Positions 55,810 through 64,000 of a stretch of DNA of 64,000 nt are shown piece after piece. Under the pieces are notes generated by a model that was given only the letters and a program-made list of their open reading frames with translations, searched no databases and had not been told where the DNA came from. This stretch comes from Atopobium sp. ICM42b. Its GTDB lineage: Bacteria > Actinomycetota > Coriobacteriia > Coriobacteriales > Atopobiaceae. Each line of letters opens with the position of its first letter. The stretch's first letter is position 1. The stretch spans positions 62,001 through 126,000 of the forward strand of contig JDFH01000002.1 in assembly GCA_000564995.1 (NCBI GenBank), in the 5' to 3' direction. The translations under genes and the position numbers were made by a program.

Positions 55810-57291
55810 TTAGTCTGCCTTACGCTTGAGTCGAGCGCCAGCGGCGGTATCTTCAATCAAAAGTCCAAGCTCGGCAATGCCGTCTCTAATTTGATCAGCA
55901 ACTGCCCAGTTTTTCTGGGAACGAGCCTCCTGACGAGCAGCAAGCAAAGCCTCTGCAGCCTCGTCAGCTGACGCGCCCTCATAGCCTGCCACCTGGGCGG
56001 CAAGCGTCACAAGCTCTTCTGGTAAATCAGAGGTAGAGGCTGCCTGAGTCAAATCAATTCCCAAAGCTCCCGTGAGCTCGCACAACATATCTGCTGCACG
56101 GAGAACAGGACTTGCACCAACGTTCTGGCCAACCTCTGCAAGATACGTATTTGCAGCAGTTACCAGGGCAAAGATAGCAGCGAGTGCTCCTGCGGTGTTG
56201 AAATCATCATCCATCTGAGCGTCAAACTCGCTCTGAGCTGTATTGATTGCCTCGGCAAGCGTGCTATCAGCGTCGGAGAGTTCGTGCTGAGCAGAAGACT
56301 GCTTGAAAGCCCAGCGGAGATTTGCAACGCAGGTCTTCATACGCTCAAGCGTACCAACGGTGCCCTCAAGGCGCTCAAACGAGAAATCAAGTGGTGCACG
56401 ATAGTGCGTTTGAAGCATCAAAAGTCTTACTGCATCTGCAGGGTACTTGTCCAAAACTTCCTTGAGTGTGTAGAAGTTGCCCAACGACTTGGACATCTTC
56501 TCACCGTCAACGCGAAGCATTCCGGTGTGCATCCAATAATTGGCGAGAGGAGCGTGCCAAGCGCAAGATGCCTGAGCGGTCTCGTTCTCATGGTGAGGGA
56601 ATACCAGGTCAGAGCCACCGCCGTGAATGTCAATTGGAGTGCCCAGGTAGCGATGAATCATCGCACAGCACTCACTGTGCCAACCTGGACGACCTTCTCC
56701 CCAAGGGCTTGGCCAGCTAGGCTCACCAGGCTTAGCAGCCTTCCAGAGTGCAAAGTCAAATGGGTCGCGTTTCTCGTCATTAACCTCAACGCGCTCACCT
56801 GCACGAAGCTGATCAAGATCGCGGCCAGAAAGTACGCCATAACCATGGTCAGAACGAACCGAGAAATACACGTCGCCCGAAGGCACCGCGTAAGCATGGC
56901 CCTGCTCAATCAAAGATTGAATCATCTGTAGCATGGCTTCAATCTCGTGCGTTGCACGAGGACGAATATCTGGATCTAGAATATTGAAGCGATGCATCTG
57001 CTCGATAAACGCCTGAGAAAACTCTTCAGAAACCTCTTGAGCAGTCCTTCCCTGCTCAATGGCGCGCTGAATAATCTTGTCGTCAACATCGGTCAGATTC
57101 TGGGCGAAAGTAACCTCAAAACCCTTATGCATCAGATAACGGCGAATAACGTCAAACGAGAGGAAGGTACGGGCGTTTCCGATGTGAATCTGATCGTAAA
57201 CCGTAGGACCGCACACGTACATGCGGATTTTACCCTCGTCGATTGGCTTGAACTCTTCTTTTTTATGCGTCTGAGTGTTATAGACAAGCAT
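55810..57291 (-). CDS. cysS: cysteinyl-tRNA synthetase
   Basis: The enzyme charges tRNA-Cys. It is 493 residues from the ATG at 57289-57291, with GAGGAG upstream. C27 in [10 protein letters not shown] binds zinc, HIGN (36-39) and KMSKS (in [12 protein letters not shown]) are the class I motifs, and [14 protein letters not shown] gives further zinc ligands. The C-terminal DALR-like domain is complete. It is followed directly by rlmB. Confidence 0.97.
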   Translation of the reverse strand: MLVYNTQTHKKEEFKPIDEGKIRMYVCGPTVYDQIHIGNARTFLSFDVIRRYLMHKGFEVTFAQNLTDVDDKIIQRAIEQGRTAQEVSEEFSQAFIEQMHRFNILDPDIRPRATHEIEAMLQMIQSLIEQGHAYAVPSGDVYFSVRSDHGYGVLSGRDLDQLRAGERVEVNDEKRDPFDFALWKAAKPGEPSWPSPWGEGRPGWHSECCAMIHRYLGTPIDIHGGGSDLVFPHHENETAQASCAWHAPLANYWMHTGMLRVDGEKMSKSLGNFYTLKEVLDKYPADAVRLLMLQTHYRAPLDFSFERLEGTVGTLERMKTCVANLRWAFKQSSAQHELSDADSTLAEAINTAQSEFDAQMDDDFNTAGALAAIFALVTAANTYLAEVGQNVGASPVLRAADMLCELTGALGIDLTQAASTSDLPEELVTLAAQVAGYEGASADEAAEALLAARQEARSQKNWAVADQIRDGIAELGLLIEDTAAGARLKRKAD

Positions 57292-57312
57292 GCATACTCC
57301 TCGCAACCATTG

Positions 57313-57348
57313 TGTATTGGTGTAAGTATAAACGGTTTATGGAAAACC
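57313..57348 (-). promoter_or_regulatory. candidate cysS promoter
   Basis: TTAAAG, 17 bp spacer, TATACT on the minus strand (region about 57313-57348), close to the cysS start. The -10 match is 5/6 and the -35 match is weak. No T-box pattern is evident. Confidence 0.35.
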
Positions 57349-57535
57349 TTTAAGTTCCATACCTTACTAATCAAGATTCAATTTTGTTACCGTTCACGGA
57401 TTAGTACTGGATTGTTTTTTTTGTTTTATTAAACTTGATGAACAAAAAATTTAAAGAATTTATATTTGAATCAAAACTGCAAAGAACTAGAAGGCAAAAA
57501 AATCTTGCTCTTAACAACTTCAGAAGGTGATTCGA

Positions 57536-59175
57536 ATGAGTAAGTTTTTTAACATTACCCGCTACTGTATATCTACCATTCTGGATAAGGGCAGTCTTGC
57601 GATTTATCTCTTTCTGGCATTTTTTTCACAGCGCTTACGGTGATTCAACCGCTTCTTGTTGGATTTGTGATTAATCTATTTATTGCAGGAACAACTTGGA
57701 ACGAAATACTTTTCTATTGCGCTGTAGTTGCCGCACTAGGAATCCTTATTGCCGGCTGTTCCTATCTTGCTAAAACACGCTATTGTCAGTTACAAATTGA
57801 TTCTTCGTTTACTATTGAGCGACAGCTGATTGACAAGATTCAACATGCAGATTCATCATTTTTCTCGTCATATGATTCTGGACATTACCGCCAGACAGTA
57901 AATAACGATTCTAATGACGTTTCGATTTTTATACTTACACAATGTGTGAGCTTTGTAACAACTATGGTCTCTGTCTTAGGCACACTGGCAATTATTTTAT
58001 ATTTGAACCCATTAACCGCTCTTGTAACAGTTGTTCTGTTGTTGGTGAGTTTTATTATCTATAAGCAAATCCAAGATGCGGCTTATAAAAGATACAAAGA
58101 ATCCAAAGAACTGAAATCACAGTATGGATCTATTGAGCTTTCCCAATTCACAGACGTAGATTTTATCAGGCGTCATTCTCTCTTTGAGCGTTTCTTTAAT
58201 CAGCACTATGCCGTCAATCAAAAACTTCGTAGTGCTATTCATGAGCAGTACAAATTGGAAATTGGCGTACAAGAATTAAACAATGCTGTGATTGCCGTAT
58301 TTCAAGCCATTGTGTTTATTACCTGTGCATATCAAATTTTCCTTGGAGCACTGCAGCCTGGCTATATTGCAACCATTTCAAGCTATTTTGTATCGCTTTT
58401 GGGCTCTATTACGCTTCTTATGGAATTTGGCATGGCTTATCAGAGTATTACGGTAAGTCTTGATCGAATTGAGCAGATTCTTGATTTACCTCAAGAATCC
58501 GTTGGTAACATCGTTCCATCAGAGGACGTCAATCAAATTACCTGCACAAATGTATCTTTCTCTTATCCACATTCAAATAAAGTGCTGATGAACAACTTGT
58601 CTTGTAGTTTTGCAAAAGGAAATATATATGCCATCACCGGTGGAAACGGTACAGGCAAATCAACATTTCTGAAGCTCATTAATGGAGAGTGGTCTTCTCA
58701 CTTATCGGGCACTATTGCTATTAACGAGGACTTACTAGCTCAAATTAATCAATATGAACTCCGAAAAAATACTCTTGGATTTACCGAACAAGAGCCAAGC
58801 ATTGTTGACGATACGGTAAGAAATAATCTGACCCTACTCTGCAAAAAGCAGCCAACAGATGAAGAGATAATCAGCTATATCAAGCTGTTCAATTTGGAAA
58901 AATTGCTGCTTGGAGACGATCAAAATCTTGATGTCCGCCTTGTTGAACGAAGCTCTGCTATCTCTGGTGGAGAAAAGCAAAAGATTGCAATTATCCGCAT
59001 GATGCTTATGAATCCAAGTGTTATGTTGCTTGACGAGCCAACTTCTGCATTAGATCAAAACAGTGTTGATGTTCTTCTTAATCTTCTCAAGAAGGTCAAG
59101 CAGGACCACATAATACTTCTCATATCTCATGACCCTAAAGTGGTGGAGGCAGCCGACCATATCGTAGAGCTATAA
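57536..59175 (+). pseudogene. ABC exporter (permease plus ATPase), frameshifted in a T7 run
   Basis: The natural start is the ATG at 57536-57538, with AGAAGGTG upstream. Its frame (MSKFFNITRYCISTILDKG...) stops near 57642. From 57640 the next frame runs to 59175 for 511 residues. One added T in the run of seven T at 57620-57626 would join the two frames into ...LAFFFTALTVIQPLL, a smooth membrane span. The protein has about five or six spans, then an ATPase with GGNGTGKST, ISGGEKQK and LLDEPTSALD. It is an ABCB-type exporter of unknown cargo. Its AT-rich codons differ from its neighbours, suggesting acquisition. Sequencing error, phase variation or true decay are all possible. Confidence 0.85.
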
Positions 59176-59176
59176 C

Positions 59177-59671
59177 TTATTGCGCGCTACGTCCCAGCAG
59201 TACAACTGCCCAGGCAGCAATGCCTTCTTGAGTGCCCACAAAGCCAAGGCCTTCGGTGGTGGTTGCTTTTACACCAACTTTATCTGGCGAGACACCCATG
59301 ACCTCAGCCATGCGGTTTCTCATAGCGTCGCGATGAGGAAGCAACTTAGGTGCTTGAGCTGCAACAGTGCAGTCACAATCCAGAAGCTCAAAGCCCTCAT
59401 TACGAACAAGATGCATAACATGGGACAGGAGCACCATAGAATCAGCACCCTCATAAGCAGGGTCTGTATCGGGGAAAAGCTGGCCAATGTCGCCGGCACG
59501 CACGGCTCCTAACAGGGCATCCATAAGTGCATGAGCCAAAACATCGGCATCGGAGTGGCCGAGAAGACCTTTGGTGTGCTCAATTTTGATGCCACCTAAG
59601 ATAAGATCTCTACCCTCTACCAGGCGATGAACATCGTATCCGTGGCCAATTTTAAGCTCTGGTATGCTCAC
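59177..59671 (-). CDS. ispF: 2-C-methyl-D-erythritol 2,4-cyclodiphosphate synthase
   Basis: IspF forms the cyclic diphosphate of the MEP isoprenoid pathway. The 164 residues include GHGYDVHRLVEG, with the metal ligands D13 and H15, HSDADVLAHALMDALLGA and the closing KATTTEGLGFVG. Its ATG overlaps the ispD stop by 4 bp. It faces the ABC exporter, ending 1 bp from its stop codon. Confidence 0.97.
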   Translation of the reverse strand: MSIPELKIGHGYDVHRLVEGRDLILGGIKIEHTKGLLGHSDADVLAHALMDALLGAVRAGDIGQLFPDTDPAYEGADSMVLLSHVMHLVRNEGFELLDCDCTVAAQAPKLLPHRDAMRNRMAEVMGVSPDKVGVKATTTEGLGFVGTQEGIAAWAVVLLGRSAQ

Positions 59672-60471
59672 TCTACAGCCCCACTTCCGGTTGCGCCTTC
59701 TACCAGGCGACGGCTGAGCGTAGCCTCAACAATTGCAAGGTCAGACGGGTACGTGACCTTCACGTTTTCTCGTTGTGACTCAACGCACAACACCGTAAGA
59801 CCAAGTCGCTCAACTAACGACGAGTCATCGGTTCCCTGGTAGCCTTCCTGACGAGCTACCTCGTGGGCTTCAAGAAGCGTGCGTGTCTTGAACACCTGAG
59901 GGGTTTGAGCAGCCCAGAACGTTGAGCGGTCAGGCGTATCTACAATGGTTGCACCATCTACGCGCTTTAGCGTATCAGTTGCGCGGTGAGCCAAAATTGC
60001 TCCCGCAATCTTAGGCGACTTGCGAACTGTACCAATGACCTGCTCAATAGTCTCTACCTCAATGAGCGGACGAACCGCGTCATGAACAGAAACAAAATCA
60101 TATCCGGCAGGCACTACCTGGAGCGCATTGTAAACCGATTCCTGTCTGGTGGCACCAGACGTTGCAAAGTGAACAGGCTTGTGGAGTACAAGCTTGCCCA
60201 AAACACCCTCTTGAACTGCAGCGCGTTTCTCGTCAGAGCAAGCAATCACAATGTGAGCCACGCTGGGTGCGTGATCAAACGCAAGGATTGACCAGCTCAT
60301 CAGCGGAAGTCCGCAGACAGAAATAAACTGCTTGCCGTCAGGATACCCAAAGCGCTCGCCAATGCCGCCGGCCACAATGACGGCAACGGTATCGGATTTT
60401 GCTCCATGAGTTGTGAGGCGAGAAGGACGTGGCTTTGACACGACCTTTGCACAGGTGCTGCTTGCAGCCAT
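59668..60471 (-). CDS. ispD: 2-C-methyl-D-erythritol 4-phosphate cytidylyltransferase
   Basis: IspD makes CDP-methylerythritol. It is 267 residues. VAVIVAGGIGERFG (about 30-43) is the nucleotide-binding loop, and VHDAVRPLI (about 130-138) is the catalytic region. About 27 extra residues precede the domain. It overlaps disA and ispF by 1 and 4 bases, so the three are translated together. Confidence 0.96.
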   Translation of the reverse strand: MAASSTCAKVVSKPRPSRLTTHGAKSDTVAVIVAGGIGERFGYPDGKQFISVCGLPLMSWSILAFDHAPSVAHIVIACSDEKRAAVQEGVLGKLVLHKPVHFATSGATRQESVYNALQVVPAGYDFVSVHDAVRPLIEVETIEQVIGTVRKSPKIAGAILAHRATDTLKRVDGATIVDTPDRSTFWAAQTPQVFKTRTLLEAHEVARQEGYQGTDDSSLVERLGLTVLCVESQRENVKVTYPSDLAIVEATLSRRLVEGATGSGAVE

Positions 60472-61550
60472 TATTCTGACTTACCCCACATTCTGCGGAG
60501 ACTGTTAGCAAGTGCACCGGGGTTCTCGACACCCAGAGATTTGAGGCTTGATGTATCGTTTTCTGCAACGTGAAGCAGCTGCTGCAGGTTGTCGTAGGCG
60601 TCAACAATTCTGGCCGCAATCTCATCGTTGACCACATGAACGCGGGAAAGCGTGCGCAGGCCCAGAGGCTCCATGGACGCATCTTCTCCGCGGCCATCGG
60701 AGTAGCCAAGAATCTGGCCAACGCTTTCTGCGGAGCGGAGCTCGGTGTTGGCCGTCTCGTGGAAGCGGCGGCGAATAGCACGCGCTTCTTCAGCGGAAGA
60801 ATCTACAGCGTAGTCGCGAATCATCAGGTTGTAAGCCTCGTCGATACCGCCCAAATATTCCTCACGCTGCATAGCGGTGGTTTTTCCCTCGCTACCTAGC
60901 TCCAAAAGACAAGAATCAAGCTGGTCAGCGGCACTCAAAAGCACCTCAAACAGGTAGAAGATGCCTGCTACATCGCCTAGGGTGACATAGTTATCAAGCT
61001 CAAGAGCAGTCAGGCGCAGAAGCGCACGATCAAGCTGCTGGCGTGTATTTTGCATAGCAACCGAAAGCTGGTTGACGGTAGACATAATGGCTGGTACTGA
61101 CTTCAGCGGAATAACGTGACCATTAACGTAGACCGTAATCAACGAACGGCGAGAAGACACTGCAATCACAATAGACTTGGTGAGCAAGCTCATGCGAGCA
61201 GCAGTACGGTGACGAGTGCCTGTCTCTGCAGTTGGAAGCGTTGCATCAGGATTGAGGTGGAAGTTGGCACGCAAAATTCTGGTGAGGTCTTTGTCCACCA
61301 CCACAGCGCCGTCCATCTTGCAGAGCTCAAACAATCGATTTGCCGTGAAGGAAACATCAAGTTTGAAACCATCTCCGCCCGCAGCAAGGACGTTTTCTGT
61401 ATCTCCCACACAAATGAGGGCGCCCAAGCGGCCAGCGATAATCATGTCCAGTGCAACGCGGAGCGCTGTACCAGGGGCAGTCATCTTCAGAGCGGTGGCA
61501 ATACGGTCCTCGTTTTCTGTTGCGCTTGGATCAAGTTGCGTTGGCTCCAT
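60471..61550 (-). CDS. disA: DNA integrity scanning protein, diadenylate cyclase
   Basis: DisA makes cyclic di-AMP and scans DNA for lesions. The 359 residues include the DAC domain with DGA (80-82) and GTRHRTAA (111-118), a helical linker, and a C-terminal helix-hairpin-helix DNA-binding domain (about 295-355, SLKSLGVENPGALANSLRRM). All catalytic motifs are intact. The gene lies 240 bp after clpC, with radA, usual between them in B. subtilis, missing. Confidence 0.96.
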   Translation of the reverse strand: MEPTQLDPSATENEDRIATALKMTAPGTALRVALDMIIAGRLGALICVGDTENVLAAGGDGFKLDVSFTANRLFELCKMDGAVVVDKDLTRILRANFHLNPDATLPTAETGTRHRTAARMSLLTKSIVIAVSSRRSLITVYVNGHVIPLKSVPAIMSTVNQLSVAMQNTRQQLDRALLRLTALELDNYVTLGDVAGIFYLFEVLLSAADQLDSCLLELGSEGKTTAMQREEYLGGIDEAYNLMIRDYAVDSSAEEARAIRRRFHETANTELRSAESVGQILGYSDGRGEDASMEPLGLRTLSRVHVVNDEIAARIVDAYDNLQQLLHVAENDTSSLKSLGVENPGALANSLRRMWGKSE

Positions 61551-61756
61551 GGCTCTCCCTCAATTACTTGCAGCTTACGAGCTGCGTTTTGCGATCTGGT
61601 ACGTTTACGGCTTCAGTTTGTTTCAACATTTCAAGTATACGGTTTTGTTGCCGGCGCGTGTAGTGACGGTTTGGAGAAGACGGGTTTCTCGCCGGGCGAC
61701 TGGGTGAGCTGCTCGACGGGTTTCTCGACAAGAGAACTGAGCGTTTTAGCTGCGAT

Positions 61757-61787
61757 ACAAAAAGACCCGAGGCAGAACCTCGGGTCG
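61757..61787 (-). terminator. terminator after clpC
   Basis: GACCCGAGG pairs with CCTCGGGTC around five bases, followed by TTTTTG on the minus strand, just after the clpC stop codon. Confidence 0.93.
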
Positions 61788-61794
61788 GAGTGTC

Positions 61795-64000
61795 TTACTC
61801 GGCGGAGGACATCAGGTCGGACGAACCGCCTGCACTACCTTGTGGCAGCGAGGATGGGCCCATGCTGACATCCATCTGGTCAAGCTGTGCCATGGTCTCT
61901 TTCTTGCGAGGCTCAGGAATGACGCCCGTGGTCTTGGTGAACACAAGCTTCTTACCCTCAGCATCAACATCAACAGCAACAATGTCGCCTGCGTTCCACT
62001 GGCCAGAGAGAAGCTCCTCAGACAGTGGATCTTCAATCATCGACTGAATGGTGCGGCGCAGCGGACGAGCACCGTAGACAGGGTCGGTTCCGTCTTTGGC
62101 AATCAGATCCTTTGCGGCCTCGGTGAGCTCAATGGACATGCCGTTGGCAATCAAGCGATCGCGCAGCTCAAGAACCATGAGGTCAACAATGCCACGAAGC
62201 TGCTCGGTAGAGAGCGACTTGAAGACAACAATCTCGTCCACGCGGTTCAAGAACTCTGGACGGAATCCGCGCTTGAGCTCGGACATAACACGGCTGGTAA
62301 TCTCTTTGTCGGAGAGTCCCTTAGAGCCTTCTGACGAGAAGCCCATGGTATTGGTACGGGCAATCTCGCGAGCACCAATGTTGGATGTCATGATGACAAC
62401 CGTATTAGAGAAGTCCACGTGACGACCTTGACCGTCAGTCAGGCGGCCCTCGTCCAGAATCTGCAACAAGATGTTGAAGACGTCTGGATGTGCCTTCTCA
62501 ATCTCATCAAAGAGCAGGACAGAATATGGACGCCTGCGGACAGCCTTGGTGAGCTCGCCACCCTCATCGTAGCCCACGTATCCTGGAGGTGCGCCAACCA
62601 GCTTAGCTACGGTGTGACGCTCCATGTACTCGGACATGTCGTATGAAAGCAGGGCATCTTCAGAGCCAAACAGGAACTCTGCCAGGGCTTTTGCAAGCTC
62701 AGTCTTACCTACACCGGAAGGGCCTAGGAAGATAAAGGAGCCGCCAGGGCGCTTAGGGTCTTTGAGAGGACTACGGCTTCTGCGGATTGCCTTTGCAACC
62801 TTAACAACAGCCTCATCCTGACCAACAACGCGCTGGTGAAGGATGTCTTCTGTACGAAGCAGCCTTGAAGCCTCAGTCTCGGTGAGGTTAGAAACAGGAA
62901 CGCCGGTGATGCCAGAGACAACCTTTGCAATATCGTCCTCGTCAACGGTAACAATGTTCTTGTCCAGCTGCTCACGCCACTCAGTCTCCAGGCGATCCCT
63001 CTCTGCTACCAAGGATTTCTCCTGGTCACGAAGACGAGCTGCCTGCTCAAACTCCTGAGCGCTTGCTGCCTCGGATTTCTGGGTACGAACGCGGAGAAGA
63101 TCTGCGTCTACCTGGGCAATCTCTGGTGGAAGGCTCATCTTGTGGATGCGTGCGCGGGCGCCAGCTTCATCGAGGACGTCAATTGCCTTGTCTGGCAGGA
63201 AGCGATCCTGGATATAGCGGCTCGAAAGCACAACAGCAGCCTTAATAGCAGCCTCGGTGTAGTGGACGTGGTGGTGCTTCTCGTAGCGGTCCTGAAGTCC
63301 GTGAATAATAGAAATGGTGTCGTCGTTGTTTGGCTCGCCGATGTTGACAGGCTGGAAACGCCTCTCAAATGCAGCGTCCTTCTCGACATGTTTACGGTAC
63401 TCTTCTGCCGTAGTTGCGCCGATGACCTGGATTTCTCCACGAGACAGCGGCGGCTTAAGGATGGACGCAGCGTCAATGGAGCCCTCTGCGGAGCCGGCGC
63501 CAATGACGGTGTGAATCTCGTCAATGAAGAGGATGTCATTCTTGGATTTCTCCAGCTCAGCAACAACCTTCTTCATGCGGTCCTCAAACTCACCGCGATA
63601 CTTGGAACCAGCTACCAGACTTGCCAGGTCAAGCGTCCAAACCTGCTTTCCGCGCAGGATGTCAGGGACGTTGCCGGATGCAATGAGCTGAGCCAAGCCC
63701 TCAACAATGGCGGTCTTACCAACGCCGGGATCGCCCAGGATAAGTGGGTTGTTCTTCTGGCGGCGGGCAAGAACCTGCATGACACGCTCAATCTCGCGGT
63801 CACGACCGATGACAGGGTCAAGCTTTTTATCTGCGGCAAGCTTAGTAAGGTTGCGGCCAAACTGCTCCAACATGGAAGCGTCGTCATTTGCATTAGGACG
63901 CATCTGACCAGCGCCAACAGGCATGCCAAAGATGCCACCCTCAATACGAGGCTCTGCCATACGAGGACCAGCAGGTGCATCTTCTGGAGTCTGGGCAACC
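61795..64000 (-). CDS. clpC: ATP-dependent Clp protease ATP-binding subunit ClpC (5' part outside window)
   Basis: The frame is open to the right edge, so at least 735 residues are seen and the N-terminal Clp repeat domain is missing. AAA-1 has GDPGVGKTA. The UVR-type middle segment follows (near [21 protein letters not shown]), then AAA-2 with [20 protein letters not shown]. The tail ends in a Gly/Ser/Gln-rich stretch ([15 protein letters not shown]). ClpC unfolds substrates for ClpP. An internal ATG at 63958-63960 is not the real start. The gene is followed by a terminator and then disA. Confidence 0.95.
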   Translation of the reverse strand, partial: VAQTPEDAPAGPRMAEPRIEGGIFGMPVGAGQMRPNANDDASMLEQFGRNLTKLAADKKLDPVIGRDREIERVMQVLARRQKNNPLILGDPGVGKTAIVEGLAQLIASGNVPDILRGKQVWTLDLASLVAGSKYRGEFEDRMKKVVAELEKSKNDILFIDEIHTVIGAGSAEGSIDAASILKPPLSRGEIQVIGATTAEEYRKHVEKDAAFERRFQPVNIGEPNNDDTISIIHGLQDRYEKHHHVHYTEAAIKAAVVLSSRYIQDRFLPDKAIDVLDEAGARARIHKMSLPPEIAQVDADLLRVRTQKSEAASAQEFEQAARLRDQEKSLVAERDRLETEWREQLDKNIVTVDEDDIAKVVSGITGVPVSNLTETEASRLLRTEDILHQRVVGQDEAVVKVAKAIRRSRSPLKDPKRPGGSFIFLGPSGVGKTELAKALAEFLFGSEDALLSYDMSEYMERHTVAKLVGAPPGYVGYDEGGELTKAVRRRPYSVLLFDEIEKAHPDVFNILLQILDEGRLTDGQGRHVDFSNTVVIMTSNIGAREIARTNTMGFSSEGSKGLSDKEITSRVMSELKRGFRPEFLNRVDEIVVFKSLSTEQLRGIVDLMVLELRDRLIANGMSIELTEAAKDLIAKDGTDPVYGARPLRRTIQSMIEDPLSEELLSGQWNAGDIVAVDVDAEGKKLVFTKTTGVIPEPRKKETMAQLDQMDVSMGPSSLPQGSAGGSSDLMSSAE

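Noticed and set aside
57307-57535. Possible T-box riboswitch upstream of cysS
   Set aside because: The AT-rich gap shows no T-box core and no terminator/antiterminator pair.

Overview
The window is a chromosomal core segment of a low-to-mid GC actinobacterium, most likely class Coriobacteriia, family Atopobiaceae (Lancefieldella/Atopobium/Olsenella type). This assignment is an inference from the protein sequences, the anaerobic ribonucleotide reductase and the gene order. Nearly every gene lies on the minus strand, so the transcription-order narrative runs from right to left.

Read right to left, the order is clpC (cut by the window edge), disA, ispD, ispF, [ABC exporter, + strand], cysS, rlmB, yacP-like RNase, tRNA-Thr(TGT), tRNA-Tyr, tRNA-Thr(GGT), tRNA-Met, tuf, rpmG, tRNA-Trp, secE, nusG, rplK, rplA, rplJ, rplL, rpoB, rpoC, [arsR-type regulator, hypB, Fe-S/FAD oxidoreductase, hypA], rpsL, rpsG, fusA, rpsJ, [low-molecular-weight phosphatase], rplC-D-W-B, rpsS, rplV, rpsC, rplP, rpmC, rpsQ, rplN, rplX, rplE, rpsN, rpsH, rplF, rplR, rpsE, rpmD, rplO, secY, adk, map, infA, rpmJ, rpsM, rpsK, rpsD, rpoA, rplQ, ecfAA', ecfT, truA. 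This is essentially the order known from the Bacillus subtilis clpC-to-truA region, with a few insertions (bracketed). Beyond truA the left end holds an LCP-like membrane protein, three family-2 glycosyltransferases, the anaerobic ribonucleotide reductase nrdD/nrdG with a clear pair of NrdR boxes, an EamA transporter and a truncated DegV-family gene.

The units are delimited by visible hairpin-plus-T-run terminators: after rplQ, secY, rplX, rpsJ, rpoC, rplL, rplA, rplK, tuf, tRNA-Thr and clpC. There is also an L10-type leader with an attenuator in front of rplJ. Several translation and transcription genes clearly begin with GTG or TTG (rpsL, infA, rpsJ, rpsN, secY, rpoB, rpoC), judged from the position of the Shine-Dalgarno sequence.

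The most unusual items are as follows. (1) A family of five intergenic elements of 118-120 bp, with inverted ends GCCTGA/TCAGGC, one inverted and three direct copies of a word spaced 30-31 bp apart, and two alternative words in the same framework. (2) The 12-mer GGGTTTCTCGCC, present nine times in 64 kb. (3) A beta-prime subunit (RpoC) with a tail of about 210 residues holding a helix-hairpin-helix module that resembles the alpha-subunit C-terminal domain. (4) An ABC exporter broken by one base in a run of seven T. (5) Splitting of the S10 operon between rpsJ and rplC, and of the spc operon between rplX and rplE.
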